Assembly (NCBI RefSeq): GCF_013184985.2
Contig: NZ_CP063418.1
Span: forward strand, 682,001-746,000
Direction: 5' to 3'
DNA length: 64,000 nt
DNA from: Actinomyces faecalis
GTDB taxonomy: Bacteria > Actinomycetota > Actinomycetes > Actinomycetales > Actinomycetaceae
Both the position numbers and the translations under genes were made by a program. Each line of letters starts with the position of its first letter. Position 1 is the first letter of the stretch. This document shows, piece by piece, positions 1 to 9,282 of the stretch. A model generated the notes under the pieces. It made no database searches and was not told where the DNA came from. It worked only from the letters and a program-made list of their open reading frames with translations.

Positions 1-2004
1 CTCGTCGTCGGTGGCACCGAAGATGTAGGCGTTGTCCTCCCCCACGGCGTCCAGGATCTCGACGTTCGCCCCGTCTAGCGTGCCGAGCGTCAGGGCCCCG
101 TTCATCATGAACTTCATGTTCGAGGTACCCGAGGCCTCCTTGCCGGCCATCGAGATCTGCTCGGAGACGTCAGCGGCCGGGATGATGTGCTCGGCCGGGG
201 AGACATTGTAGTTGTGGATGAAGACGACCTTGATCGTCTGGGAGACGACGGGGTCGTTGTTGACCAGGTCCGCGATGGCGTTGATGAGCTTGATGATCGC
301 CTTGGCACGGACGTAGCCGGGGGCGGCCTTGGCGCCGAAGATGAAGACGCGCTTGGGCACCTCCAGCGTCGGGTCCTCCTTCATCCGGAAGTACAGGTCC
401 AGGATGTACAGGGCGTTGAGGAGCTGGCGCTTGTACTCGTGCAGGCGCTTGATCTGGACGTCGAAGACGGCGTCGGGATCGATCTCCACGCCTTCGCGCG
501 CGGCCACCCAGGCGGCGAAGTCGACCTTGTTGGCGTGCTTGACCTCAGCCAGACGGTCCAGGACGGTCTCGTCCGCGGCGTCGGTGTACCTGGCCAGGAC
601 GGACAGGTCACGCACCCACTCGTCCGAGCCGGTGACCTCGTCCAGCAGGGCGGACAGACGCGGGTTGCACTGGCGCAGCCAGCGGCGAGGGGTCACGCCG
701 TTGGTCTTGTTGTTGAAGCGCTCGGGCCAGATCGTGTGCCACTGCCTGAGGGTGTCGCGCTTGATGATCTCGGTGTGCAGCGCGGCCACGCCGTTGATGG
801 AGTACGAGGCGTAGCAGGCGATCCAGGCCATGTGGACCAGGCCACCGTGGACCGGGGACATGTAGTCGATCGTGCTCTCGTCGACCCCGCGCTCAGCCAG
901 GTCGATGCGGAAGCGGCGGTCGATCTCGTAGATGATCTCAAGCACGCGCGGGAACAGGCGCTCGAAGATGGAGATCTCCCAGGTCTCCAGGGCCTCGGCC
1001 AGGACGGTGTGGTTGGTGTAGGCGAAGGTCTTGGTGACCTCGGCCCAGGCGTCGTCCCAGCCCAGGCCGTGCTCGTCCATGAGGATGCGCATGAGCTCGG
1101 GGATGGCGAGCACCGGGTGGGTGTCGTTGAGCTGGATGGCGTTGTAGTCGCAGAACCCACGCAGGTCCTCGCCGTGGTGGGTCACGTAGTTCTCGACGAT
1201 CTCCTGGAGGGAGGCCGAGCAGAAGAAGTACTGCTGGCGCACGCGCAGGAGCTTGCCCTCGTAGGTGGTGTCGTTGGGGTAGAGGACACGGGAGATGTCC
1301 GCGGTCCGCTCGCGCTCGACGATGGCGTCGGTGAAGCGCTGGGAGTTGAAGGCGTCGTAGTCGAACTCCTCCATGCTCTCGGCCTTCCACAGGCGCAGGG
1401 TGCCCACGTTCCTCGTGCCGTAGCCGGTGATCGGCATGTCGTAGGGGATGGCGCGCACGGTCAGGTCGTTGTAACGGACGATGCGCTGGGCCTCCTCGCG
1501 GCGGATGACGAAGGGATAGCCCTCCTCCATCCAGGCGTCAGGGTGCTCGGTCTGGAAGCCGTCGGAGAAGAGCTGCTTGAACAGGCCGTAGCGGTAGAGG
1601 ATGCCGTAGCCGGCGACCGGGAGGTCGAGGGTGGCGCAGGAGTCGAGGAAGCAGGCGGCCAGGCGGCCCAGGCCCCCGTTGCCCAGGGCCGCGTCAGGCT
1701 CCTGCTCCAGGACGTCGCTGAGGCTGCGACCGAAGGAGTCCACGGCCTTGGTGGCCTCGTCGACGAGACCGAGGTTCGTGAGGTTGTTGAGCAGGGCACG
1801 TCCCATGAGGAACTCGGCGGAGAAGTAGTGCTCCATGCGGCCGGCCCGGTAGCGCTGCTCGGTGGCGTACCAGCTGTCCGCGATGGCGTCGACGACGGCG
1901 GCCGACAGTCCCTGCCAGACCTCCATCTCGGTGGAGGCGCCAGCGGGGTGCCCGGAGACCGCCCGCACCTGAGAGGGCACGGTGGAGGCCAGGTTCTGCG
2001 TCAT
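1..2004 (-). CDS. glgP: Glycogen/alpha-glucan phosphorylase, 3' end beyond left edge
   Basis: Phosphorolysis of alpha-1,4-glucan to glucose-1-phosphate, cytoplasmic, PLP-dependent. The minus-strand frame from the ATG at 2004 is open for 668 codons to the window edge; the family is about 800 residues, so the C-terminal part is missing. Seen in the frame: AEFLMGRALLNNLTNLG near the N-terminus, then ALGNGGLGRLAACFLDS, the glucan-site stretch QLNDTHPVLAIPELMR, WTIWPERFNNKTNGVTPRRW-type sequence, and close to the edge EASGTSNMKFMMNG, where the Lys of NMKF is the PLP Lys known for the family. The start has only a weak purine run upstream. Glucan synthesis and debranching genes lie 5-15 kb away on the same strand. 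The family assignment is secure. Confidence 0.96.
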   Translation of the reverse strand, partial: MTQNLASTVPSQVRAVSGHPAGASTEMEVWQGLSAAVVDAIADSWYATEQRYRAGRMEHYFSAEFLMGRALLNNLTNLGLVDEATKAVDSFGRSLSDVLEQEPDAALGNGGLGRLAACFLDSCATLDLPVAGYGILYRYGLFKQLFSDGFQTEHPDAWMEEGYPFVIRREEAQRIVRYNDLTVRAIPYDMPITGYGTRNVGTLRLWKAESMEEFDYDAFNSQRFTDAIVERERTADISRVLYPNDTTYEGKLLRVRQQYFFCSASLQEIVENYVTHHGEDLRGFCDYNAIQLNDTHPVLAIPELMRILMDEHGLGWDDAWAEVTKTFAYTNHTVLAEALETWEISIFERLFPRVLEIIYEIDRRFRIDLAERGVDESTIDYMSPVHGGLVHMAWIACYASYSINGVAALHTEIIKRDTLRQWHTIWPERFNNKTNGVTPRRWLRQCNPRLSALLDEVTGSDEWVRDLSVLARYTDAADETVLDRLAEVKHANKVDFAAWVAAREGVEIDPDAVFDVQIKRLHEYKRQLLNALYILDLYFRMKEDPTLEVPKRVFIFGAKAAPGYVRAKAIIKLINAIADLVNNDPVVSQTIKVVFIHNYNVSPAEHIIPAADVSEQISMAGKEASGTSNMKFMMNGALTLGTLDGANVEILDAVGEDNAYIFGATDDE

Positions 2005-2032
2005 TGTCTATCCCTTGTCCATACGACGGATG

Positions 2033-2062
2033 AACGTTGCTGAAACTACTTGCAGCGACGTT
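2033..2062. promoter_or_regulatory. Inverted repeat upstream of glgP, candidate operator
   Basis: AACGTTGCTG (2033-2042) and CAGCGACGTT (2053-2062) form a 10-bp inverted repeat with one mismatch and a 10-bp spacer, ending 28 bp upstream of the glgP start. AACGTT cores are common in LacI-family sites. The nonamer AGCGACGTT also occurs upstream of the nearby lacI-type gene (3693-3701). Regulatory function is inferred. Confidence 0.35.
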
Positions 2063-2116
2063 GACAGCCTACAGGCTCAGCCCGCTCGCGGCATCCCCAA
2101 GCCTGCACCGTCCCGG

Positions 2117-3586
2117 TCAGGACTTGCCGACGCCGTCCATCGCCTCATCCTGAAGAACGTACGTGCCGGCGTCGTCCAGCCCTGCCCGTGCAGGACGGAT
2201 CTGACCGCGGCCACGGATGTCACGGTCCCAGGCATCCTCTATGTCTGTGGAGTGAGCAGCGAAGAACTCCTCAAGTTCTCCCCGCAGGTTCGCTGCCACA
2301 CCAGCCCGCGAAGGCACGCCTGCCAGGTTCTCCTCCTCCAGGGGGTCGGCGTTAAGGTCGTAGAGCTCGCTGGGGCCCTCATATCGGTCAATAAGCTTGT
2401 ATCGGCCCGAGCGGATCATGCGTCCGCCACCGTACTCGTCAAAGACGACGACGTGCTCGTCCGTATCCTGGCCCTGTCCGCGCAGGAGGCCAGCCACTGA
2501 GCCGGCTGCACGCAACGGGTCTGCGCCCGCTTCCACCCCAGCCAGCTCGCATATGGTCTCGTAGAAGCTGCAAGCGCTGACCGGCCTGGTGACGGTGCGT
2601 CCCTGGGTCTGGCCGGGCAGGGCGAACCAGGCAGGCACTCGTACCGAGTTCTCCCAGAAGTTGAGCGGGTAGGTACCGTTGCCCTTGCCCCACAGCCCGT
2701 GCTGACCGCAGCTGAAGCCGTTGTCGGACATATAGACCACGACCGTCTCCTGCTCCAGGCCGTGCGTGCGCAGGTGCTCCATGAGCGTGCCCACCGCGCG
2801 GTCAACCCCTGACAATGAGGCAGCGTAGCCTCGCAGCCTGGGGACGGGATCAGCGAAGGCTGAGGCAAAGTCGTTGTAGGCCAGAGTCCATGGGTGTGGT
2901 GCGGTGCGCGGGATGGATGGGAAGTCGGTGTCGGCGTAGATATCCATGAGGTCGGCGGGGTGGTTGCCGATCCACGGTGAGTGCGGCGCGGTGAAGCTTA
3001 CTTGGAGGAAGAAGGGTGATCCTGGGTGGTCCCGGGCGATGGCGTCGATCATGCCGCAGGCCTCCTGGGCGGCGGCATCAGTGAAGTAGCGCGGCTCGCT
3101 GGTCTCACGCCCCTGGGCGTCCCAGATCGGGGCCTCGTAGTAGGGACTGCCGCCGTAGCGGTGGGCGTACCAGTAGTCGAAGCCCGGTGCGGGATGCTGT
3201 GAGGTGCCCACGTGCCACTTGCCGCTCATCGCGGTGGTGTAGCCCGCGTTATGGAGCACCTCGGGAAGGGTGCGTACTCCCTTGATAAACGGCTCCTCTG
3301 TGGCCTGCGGGTGTCGACCACCCACGAGCCAATCGTGGACGCCGTGCGCCGAGGGCATGTAACCAGTGAGGAGGGATGCCCGGGCTGGTGAGCACACCGG
3401 GGAGGCGCAGTAGTAGTTCTCGAAGATGGTTGAGCGGTCCGCCAGCTCGTCCAGGACAGGGGTGATTAACTCCGGCCAGCTGGCACCCGTGGCCCACGGT
3501 CCTTGATCGTCAGTGAGGAGAACCAGGAAGTTCGGTCGGGGCGCAGGCGCGTCAGGGCTAGCGTTAGGTTCAGGGGCGTGAGGCAT
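2117..3586 (-). CDS. Type I (formylglycine-dependent) sulfatase
   Basis: Hydrolyses sulfate esters. The 489-residue length fits bacterial arylsulfatase/choline-sulfatase-like enzymes. An N-terminal Asp-Asp metal site (LLTDDQG, residues 23-29) is followed by the sulfatase signature Cys65-Ser-Pro-Ala-Arg69 (CSPARASLLTG), whose Cys is converted to formylglycine in this family. Further family blocks are SGKWHVG, FFLQVSFTAPHSPW and VYMSDNGFSCGQHGLWGKG. No signal peptide is visible, so the enzyme is probably cytoplasmic and the sulfated substrate imported. It is divergent from the LacI regulator at 3745 (158 bp apart); the MFS transporter at 4883 probably belongs to the same system. Substrate unknown; it could be a sulfated sugar or a small organic sulfate ester. 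Confidence 0.9.
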   Translation of the reverse strand: MPHAPEPNASPDAPAPRPNFLVLLTDDQGPWATGASWPELITPVLDELADRSTIFENYYCASPVCSPARASLLTGYMPSAHGVHDWLVGGRHPQATEEPFIKGVRTLPEVLHNAGYTTAMSGKWHVGTSQHPAPGFDYWYAHRYGGSPYYEAPIWDAQGRETSEPRYFTDAAAQEACGMIDAIARDHPGSPFFLQVSFTAPHSPWIGNHPADLMDIYADTDFPSIPRTAPHPWTLAYNDFASAFADPVPRLRGYAASLSGVDRAVGTLMEHLRTHGLEQETVVVYMSDNGFSCGQHGLWGKGNGTYPLNFWENSVRVPAWFALPGQTQGRTVTRPVSACSFYETICELAGVEAGADPLRAAGSVAGLLRGQGQDTDEHVVVFDEYGGGRMIRSGRYKLIDRYEGPSELYDLNADPLEEENLAGVPSRAGVAANLRGELEEFFAAHSTDIEDAWDRDIRGRGQIRPARAGLDDAGTYVLQDEAMDGVGKS

Positions 3587-3744
3587 GAGATGGTCCTTGG
3601 TGCTGTCAGAGGGTTCACGGTACTGGGGTTGTTATGGGCGGCGTCGCCGGATACGAGGGGTGAGGGCCAGTGCTGTGGGTACGATCGCGTTGAGCGACGT
3701 TCGCATGCCGCGGCGTCAGGCGATGAGGGGAAGGCGGGAACACG

Positions 3745-4755
3745 ATGGCGCGAGCCACCCGTGCGGACGTAGCCAAGGCCGCTGGGGTGTCCGTGGCGAC
3801 GGTCTCCCACGTCATGAACGGCCGTGCCAAGGAGCTGGGGTTCCTGCCTGCCACGGCACAGCGCGTGCGGGAGGCCGCGGCGGCCGTGGGTTACGTGCCT
3901 CGCGCCTCGGCCCGCAGCTTCCGCTACCAGACGAGCAAGGTCATCGCCTTGTTCTTCCCAGACCTGCCCGCTTCGCTGCGCCTGCCGGTGTTTAACGAGG
4001 TGCTCACCGGTGCGATCGACGCCGCCCGTGCGCAGGGTCACTTCATCTTGCCCGTGCCGGTGGGTCAGGACCCGCGCGCCACGGTTGAGGAGACCCTGCG
4101 CGAGATCGAGCTCGCCGGGGCGGTGTGTCGCCCCACCCCAGGGATGGAGGAGGCTGGCACGCTGCTCGACCAGGCCGAGGTTCCGGTGGCGTGGATCTCG
4201 ACTGGTCGCCAGGCGCTTGAGGCTCCCGGCTGCGCTGCCCTGGGAATCAACGAGGCCTCGGGGGTGCGCCAGATGCTCACCGCAATCGACACCTCCCAGG
4301 TTCGCCATCCCGCGGTCCTCATTGGCCCGGGTGAGGCCGGGGACCGCCTGCCCGCCTTCCTCGAGCGCTTTCCCGACGCCCGGGTGCTGACGGCTCCCGG
4401 CTGGCTGGCGGGTGATGCCCGGCAGACGGCCAGCACCTTGGTGTCCGACGGCGCCGACCTGGTCTTCGCAGGCAATGACCAGCTTGCGCTGGCATGCTGC
4501 GAGGCGGTGACCGCCCACGGTTTGACATTGGCTGATGACGTTCAGGTCTTCGGCTTCGGTGACATCGACTCCGGCCCTGCCCAGTTGATGGGGATCTCCT
4601 CCATCCAGTGGCCCGTGGCCGAGCTGAGCCGGCGGGCGGTGCAGGCGCTCATCACGGGTGCCTCCGGGACTGATGCCCTGACGGATGATGGGCCCCAGGA
4701 GATCACCCTTCAGACACTCGCGCATCCGCGCTCCTCCACCCGACCAGCCCGCTGA
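3745..4755 (+). CDS. LacI-family transcriptional regulator
   Basis: A 336-residue repressor/activator. The N-terminal helix-turn-helix (RADVAKAAGVSVATVSHVMN, residues 5-24) is followed by the hinge region AAAVGYVPRASARSFR and a periplasmic-binding-like effector domain (KVIALFFPDLPASLRLPVF onward). In place of the usual ARPVSxxTRxRV hinge lead-in it has AKELGFLPATAQRVREA, typical of a variant subgroup. It lies between the divergent sulfatase and the convergent MFS gene and probably controls both. A partial palindrome around GCGACGTTCGC (3694-3704), 41 bp before the start, may be its own operator. The effector cannot be told from the sequence. Confidence 0.92.
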   Translation: MARATRADVAKAAGVSVATVSHVMNGRAKELGFLPATAQRVREAAAAVGYVPRASARSFRYQTSKVIALFFPDLPASLRLPVFNEVLTGAIDAARAQGHFILPVPVGQDPRATVEETLREIELAGAVCRPTPGMEEAGTLLDQAEVPVAWISTGRQALEAPGCAALGINEASGVRQMLTAIDTSQVRHPAVLIGPGEAGDRLPAFLERFPDARVLTAPGWLAGDARQTASTLVSDGADLVFAGNDQLALACCEAVTAHGLTLADDVQVFGFGDIDSGPAQLMGISSIQWPVAELSRRAVQALITGASGTDALTDDGPQEITLQTLAHPRSSTRPAR

Positions 4756-4882
4756 GCTGGTCGGGAGGGTGCAGGAGCAGCGCCTGTGGCATGCACCGGC
4801 CCCGTGTGAGGCGGGCGCATGCGGTGGCAGGACGCTGTGCTGCGCCCTGCTACCACCATGACGTCCTCCTGGCGCGACCGGC

Positions 4883-6241
4883 TCAGGCGGCCTGGGACTC
4901 ATTGGCTGAGATTTCCTCCAGGTGCCCGTTGGTCCCGCTCAACCACGGGTTGGCCAGCACGAGGAGGAACATCGCCAGGTAGACCAGCGCGAAGGGAGCG
5001 ATGGCGATGTAACCGAAGGTGTCCATCAATACCGGGATGAGGAAGACGACTGTGGCACTCATGACGCGGGCCATCGACTGGGTGAATCCGGCCCCAAAGC
5101 CACGCAGCTCAGTGGGGTAGGCCTCGACGGACCACACCACTGCGAGCATGCCCGGACCGAAGTAGGTGGTGAAGGACCACACGACGAAGGAGATGGCGAG
5201 GATCCACGGGCTCAGACCCCCCAGCAGTCCCATGACAGCGGCTGTAGCTGTCAGGATGGCGGAGGTGCGCAGACCGAGGGTGCGACGGTTGACCTTGTCG
5301 ATCTGGGTGCCTCCGATGATGAGGGCGAGCGCGGCGACGACGTTAGCCGCCAAGGTGATGAGGAGGTTGTTGGTCTCCTTCAGGCCCACGGCGGCGAAGA
5401 TGATTGGCCCCATGAAGGACACGACTGGGCCCGCGGTGGAGTTGAGCATGAAGAAGGCCGTGGCAACCATGACGCGCTTGCGGGTGTCGCCCCGCAGGAG
5501 GGTGGCATAGCTGCGCCTGGCGGCTTTGGGCTTGGCCTGGGTGATCTCGTCGGACAGCCCCAGGGCACGCACGATAGCCCACGCCTTGGCCTCCTGGCCG
5601 TTGTGGATGAGCCAGCGAGGAGATTCCGGCAGGCGACGGCGCAGGAGAAGGACGATCAGGGCTGGCACGGCCGCGAAGAGGAACATCCCCCGCCAAATCC
5701 ATTCCTGGTGGCTCTCGGGGACGACGGCGTAGAGCGAGAGCGCCAGGACGACTGAGAAGATCGCGCCGAAGACGAGCATGGCGTTGAGCAGGGCGCCAGT
5801 AACCCGCCCGCGCCGCTTGGCTGGGGCGATCTCAGCGAGGAAGGCCGCGGAGGTTGACAGGTCCATTCCGACGGCCACGCCAATGAGGAACCGCATGACC
5901 CACAGCATCCACACCTGGGTGATGAAGGCGGCGGCGACGGCGGTGAGGATAAACACCCACAGATTGAAAGCGAAGACTCGCTTACGGCCGATGCGGTCCG
6001 ACAGGTCCCCGAAAACGATGAGGCCAACTGCGGTCCCGATGAAGGAGACGGCCACGAGCAGACCCTTGTCCAGAGCGGTCAGGGCGAAGGTCTTGGACAG
6101 GAAAACCATCGCAACGCTGATGACGGTCAGGTCGTAGCCGTCAATGAACTCTCCGAAGGCGATGAGGGTCGAGGAGTGCTTCTTGATGAAACGCGCGTCC
6201 TTCTCGGCGATCTCGTAGGTGCCGACATTTGTATGAGACAT
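4883..6241 (-). CDS. MFS transporter, sugar/organic-acid proton symporter type
   Basis: A 452-residue integral membrane protein with about 12 hydrophobic segments. MFS motif A is in the loop between segments 2 and 3 (GDLSDRIGRKRVF), and FGEFIDGYDLTVISVAMVFL forms the first segment, resembling the aromatic-acid and sialic-acid:H+ symporter branches. Family signatures also include RFLIGVAVGMDLSTSAAFLAEIAP and SVEAYPTELRGFGAG. A long cytoplasmic loop follows segment 6, as usual. It is transcribed toward the LacI regulator and has two copies of a 14-bp palindrome in its upstream region. It is probably the uptake system for the sulfatase substrate or product; that link rests on position only. Confidence 0.9.
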   Translation of the reverse strand: MSHTNVGTYEIAEKDARFIKKHSSTLIAFGEFIDGYDLTVISVAMVFLSKTFALTALDKGLLVAVSFIGTAVGLIVFGDLSDRIGRKRVFAFNLWVFILTAVAAAFITQVWMLWVMRFLIGVAVGMDLSTSAAFLAEIAPAKRRGRVTGALLNAMLVFGAIFSVVLALSLYAVVPESHQEWIWRGMFLFAAVPALIVLLLRRRLPESPRWLIHNGQEAKAWAIVRALGLSDEITQAKPKAARRSYATLLRGDTRKRVMVATAFFMLNSTAGPVVSFMGPIIFAAVGLKETNNLLITLAANVVAALALIIGGTQIDKVNRRTLGLRTSAILTATAAVMGLLGGLSPWILAISFVVWSFTTYFGPGMLAVVWSVEAYPTELRGFGAGFTQSMARVMSATVVFLIPVLMDTFGYIAIAPFALVYLAMFLLVLANPWLSGTNGHLEEISANESQAA

Positions 6242-6297
6242 CCTGGAACTACTTTCGTGAACAGGAACGCCATGCTTCCTTGCATGACCACGCTAAG

Positions 6298-6343
6298 TTA
6301 TCACGAGATAATACAAGCGGATGCCGCCTTTATCGCGAGATAA
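6298..6343. promoter_or_regulatory. Tandem palindromic operators upstream of the MFS gene
   Basis: TTATCACGAGATAA (6298-6311) and TTATCGCGAGATAA (6330-6343) share the palindrome TTATC-NCGA-GATAA with perfect 5-bp arms. The copies are 32 bp apart, three helical turns, so bound dimers would lie on the same DNA face. They are 57-102 bp upstream of the transporter start. The central CG and two-site layout fit a LacI-family repressor, and the gene at 3745 is the nearest candidate. I see no copy at the sulfatase/lacI divergent promoter. Confidence 0.6.
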
Positions 6344-6365
6344 TATTGCTCTCATCACATCTTTC

Positions 6366-6488
6366 CTTGATGTAGTTGAGGCTGCCCATGCCTGAGTCTC
6401 CGCCGTCCATGGCGTCGGTGCTGATGGTCTCGTCCCAGTCTCCGAAGGGGTGCGCGGCCACCGTTATGAGCTCTATGGAGGCCATAGT
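6366..6488 (-). pseudogene. Decayed fragment of a second glgB (C-terminal region)
   Basis: In one minus-strand frame a short stretch matches the C-terminal part of the intact branching enzyme: PFGDWDETISTDAMDGGDSG here against [21 protein letters not shown] in glgB, followed by MGSLNYIKE against [11 protein letters not shown]. The frame opens without a glgB-like N-terminal part and closes soon after, so this is a relic of a duplicated or displaced gene. The intact glgB ends at 7039, about 550 bp away. The match covers roughly 30-40 codons. Confidence 0.65.
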
Positions 6489-7038
6489 CAGCCATCTTGA
6501 TGCCGGGGACGAGCTCAATGGTCAAGGCTGTCACTGGGCATACGGCCTGGGGTGGTGCCTGCGGGGCCTGGGTGTTGGTCGTGCTGGGTGCCGGGGCGGG
6601 GCGGGGCGGGATCATCGCGAATGCCACGTCCTGGATTGCGATAGTCAAGGTGACAGGCTCGTGTACCTCCAAGTGTCGTAAGGGAGCCTGCTGCGTCAAC
6701 GCCAGCAGCGTCCAGACCTACTCGCGCGCCGACGTTATCTGCATGAACCCCTGCCCGAGGGACTGCACTGGGCCCGCCACCGCCTGAGGGGGCGTCATTC
6801 TCAACGAGTCGTGGGCAGGGTCTTAAGCCCTTGGTGGCTTGACATCGTGACTCGGCAGCCGCGGCTGCGTGAGGTCACGATCTTGACCTTCTTGATCGAC
6901 ATCTTCTCTCCTCCCTTTCAGGAAAACATGATCGGGGTAAAGAGATGTGCGTCAGTACACGCGGTTGTGGTGCGAGGAGATGAGTGCGTAGTTGTCCGCC
7001 TGCCTCCCCGATGCCAAGGACGGAAAGATGAGAGGGGC
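6489..7038. other. Long intergenic stretch between glgB and the relic
   Basis: No normal-length gene is supported here. It holds a tandem GGGGC run (about 6594-6609), one small minus-strand frame with a good ribosome-binding site (6801-6902), and a plus-strand frame ending at 6787 that is rich in cysteines but has no clear start signal. The stretch is probably decayed coding DNA of which the glgB relic is the recognisable end. Confidence 0.5.
6801..6902 (-). CDS. Possible 33-residue basic small protein
   Basis: ATG at 6902 is preceded at 5 bases by an excellent Shine-Dalgarno (GGGAGGAG). The peptide begins MSIKKVKIVTSRSRGC, ends GLKTLPTTR and is strongly basic with several Ser/Thr and one Cys. 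I recognise no family. The ribosome-binding site is the main support; the frame is short enough to occur by chance, and the surroundings look like decayed DNA. Confidence 0.3.
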   Translation of the reverse strand: MSIKKVKIVTSRSRGCRVTMSSHQGLKTLPTTR

Positions 7039-9282
7039 TCAGTCCCGGCTGGGACGCAGGAAGATCGCGCCCATCGGGGGAACGCGTAGGCGTACCGAGG
7101 CCGGACGGCCGTTCCACGGCAGCTCCTCAGCCTCGACGTGCCCGAGGTTGCCTACGCCCGACCCGCCGTAGTCGGCAGCGTCGGTGTTGATGACCTCGTC
7201 CCAGCCTCCTGCGAAGGGCAGACCGACGCGGTAGCCCTCGTGCGGTGTGCCGGCGAAGTTGACGATCGCCACCACCAGGTCGGCCCGGCCGTCCGGACCG
7301 ACCCCCTTACGCAGGTAGGACAGGACGTTGTGGTCCCCGTCCCCGGCCTCGATCCACTCGAAGCCACGGTGGGAGAAGTCGTCCGCCCACAGGGCGGGGG
7401 AGTCCTGGTAGAAGGCGTTGAGGTCGCGTACCAGGTGAAGCAGGCCCTGGTGGCCCGGGTCGTCCAGGATCCACCAGTCCAGCGAGCTCTCCGCGTTCCA
7501 CTCCGCGCCCTGGCCGAACTCCTGGCCCATGAAGAGCAGCTGCTTGCCCGGGTGGGACCACTGGTAGGCGTACAGAGCGCGCAGCCCCGCCAGCTCCTGC
7601 CAGGGGTCGCCCGGCATCTTCGACAGCAGTGAGCCCTTGCCGTGGACGACCTCGTCGTGGCTGAGGGGCAGGATGAACTGCTCGGAGAAGGCGTAGACCA
7701 GGGAGAAGGTCAGCTCACCGTGGTGGTAGCGCCGGTTGATCGGCTCCTGGGCGAGGTAGCGCAGGGTGTCATTCATCCAGCCCATGTTCCACTTGAGCCC
7801 GAAGCCCAGGCCCCCGTACTCGGTGGGAGCGGTCACGCCAGGCCAGGCGGTGGACTCCTCGGCGATCATGACGATGCCCGGGTTCTTGCGGTAGGCGGTG
7901 GCGGTAGCCTCCTGCAGGAAGCTGATGGCCTCCAGGTTCTCCCGGCCCCCGAACTGGTTGGGGTGCCACTGGCCTTCCTCGCGGGAGTAGTCGAGGTAGA
8001 GCATGGAGGCCACCGCGTCCACGCGCAGGCCGTCGATGTGGAACTCCTGCAGCCAGTACAGGGCGTTGGCCACGAGGAAGTTACGCACCTCGTTGCGTCC
8101 GAAGTTGAAGATGTAGGTGCCCCAGTCCGGGTGCTCCCCGCGCTGGGGGTCCGGGTCCTCGTACAAGGGGGTGCCGTCAAAGCGCGCCAGCGCCCACTCG
8201 TCCTTGGGGAAGTGGGCAGGCACCCAGTCAAGGATGACGCCGATACCTGCCTGGTGGAGGCGGTCCACGAGGTAGCGGAAGTCGTCAGGGGTGCCGAAGC
8301 GCGCGGTGGGGGCGTAGTAGCCGGTCACCTGGTAGCCCCAGGAGCCGCCGAAGGGGTGCTCGGCCACCGGCATGAGCTCGACGTGGGTGAAGCCGGCCTC
8401 CTTGACGTAGGGCACGAGCTCGTCGGCCAGCCCGCGGTACCCCAGTCCCTGGCGCCAGGAGCCGATGTGCAGCTCGTAGATGCTCATGGGCCCGGCGTGG
8501 GGGTCCGCCTCACTGCGCTTGGCCATCCACTCCTGGTCCTCCCAGGTGTGGAAGAGGTCGGTGACGACCGAGGCGGTCGCCGGGGGGACCTCGGTGGCCC
8601 GCGCCATCGGGTCGGCCTTCTGGTGCCAGGAGCCGTCAGCGAAGCACAGCTCGTACTTGTATCGTGCGCCCACGCCCACGCCGGGCACGAACAGCTCCCA
8701 CACCCCGGAGGCGCCCAGCGAGCGCATGGCGCTGGCGGTGCCGTCCCAGTAGTTGAAGTCGCCGACCACGCGCACGGCACGGGCGTTAGGGGCCCATACC
8801 GCGAAGGCAGTCCCCTCGACCTCGCCCATGGGGCCGCTGTAGTGCTTGACGTGGGCGCCCAGCACCTCCCACAGCTCCTCGTGACGACCCTCCGAGATGA
8901 GGTAGGTGTCCATCTCGCCCAGGGTCGGCATGAAGCGGTAGGGGTCGTCCACCCGCGTGGTCTCCTCGCCGTAGGTCACGTCGAGGCGGTAGTCAGGGAC
9001 GGTGTCCCCGGGCAGGAGCGCTACCCAGACACCGTCCTGCTCGTGGACGGCCGGGTAGCTGGCGTCCTGGGTGACGACGGCGACGGCGTCGGCCAGGTGA
9101 CGGACGGTGCGTACCGTCACGCCGTCCTTGCCCACGTGCGCGCCCAGGACGCTGTGGGGGTCGTGGTAGCGGGCGTAGGCCACGTCCGACAGGACCCAGG
9201 ACTCGACGGGGACAGGCTGGGCACCGACGGTGTCAGGGCCGTGCGGCTGGTCGGCAGCAGGGGAGGGCGTGACATCGTTCAT
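7039..9282 (-). CDS. glgB: 1,4-alpha-glucan branching enzyme (GH13)
   Basis: Introduces alpha-1,6 branches into cytoplasmic alpha-glucan. At 747 residues it is full length: N-terminal extension, CBM48 module ([23 protein letters not shown], about residues 155-180), (beta/alpha)8 catalytic domain and C-terminal beta domain. Conserved GH13 regions are seen: [12 protein letters not shown] (region I), [17 protein letters not shown] with the nucleophile Asp (region II), [11 protein letters not shown] with the acid/base Glu (region III) and [15 protein letters not shown] (region IV). Its ATG overlaps the maltokinase stop as ATGA, so translation is probably coupled. It acts with GlgE, which supplies the linear chains. 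Confidence 0.97.
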   Translation of the reverse strand: MNDVTPSPAADQPHGPDTVGAQPVPVESWVLSDVAYARYHDPHSVLGAHVGKDGVTVRTVRHLADAVAVVTQDASYPAVHEQDGVWVALLPGDTVPDYRLDVTYGEETTRVDDPYRFMPTLGEMDTYLISEGRHEELWEVLGAHVKHYSGPMGEVEGTAFAVWAPNARAVRVVGDFNYWDGTASAMRSLGASGVWELFVPGVGVGARYKYELCFADGSWHQKADPMARATEVPPATASVVTDLFHTWEDQEWMAKRSEADPHAGPMSIYELHIGSWRQGLGYRGLADELVPYVKEAGFTHVELMPVAEHPFGGSWGYQVTGYYAPTARFGTPDDFRYLVDRLHQAGIGVILDWVPAHFPKDEWALARFDGTPLYEDPDPQRGEHPDWGTYIFNFGRNEVRNFLVANALYWLQEFHIDGLRVDAVASMLYLDYSREEGQWHPNQFGGRENLEAISFLQEATATAYRKNPGIVMIAEESTAWPGVTAPTEYGGLGFGLKWNMGWMNDTLRYLAQEPINRRYHHGELTFSLVYAFSEQFILPLSHDEVVHGKGSLLSKMPGDPWQELAGLRALYAYQWSHPGKQLLFMGQEFGQGAEWNAESSLDWWILDDPGHQGLLHLVRDLNAFYQDSPALWADDFSHRGFEWIEAGDGDHNVLSYLRKGVGPDGRADLVVAIVNFAGTPHEGYRVGLPFAGGWDEVINTDAADYGGSGVGNLGHVEAEELPWNGRPASVRLRVPPMGAIFLRPSRD

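Noticed and set aside
187..2043. 618-codon open frame on the plus strand opposite glgP
   Set aside because: Asp/Val/Leu-rich shadow of the minus-strand phosphorylase frame, produced by GC-rich codon bias; no family features.
3466..4902. 478-codon minus-strand frame opposite the LacI gene
   Set aside because: Overlaps the clear LacI regulator entirely and has shadow-like composition.
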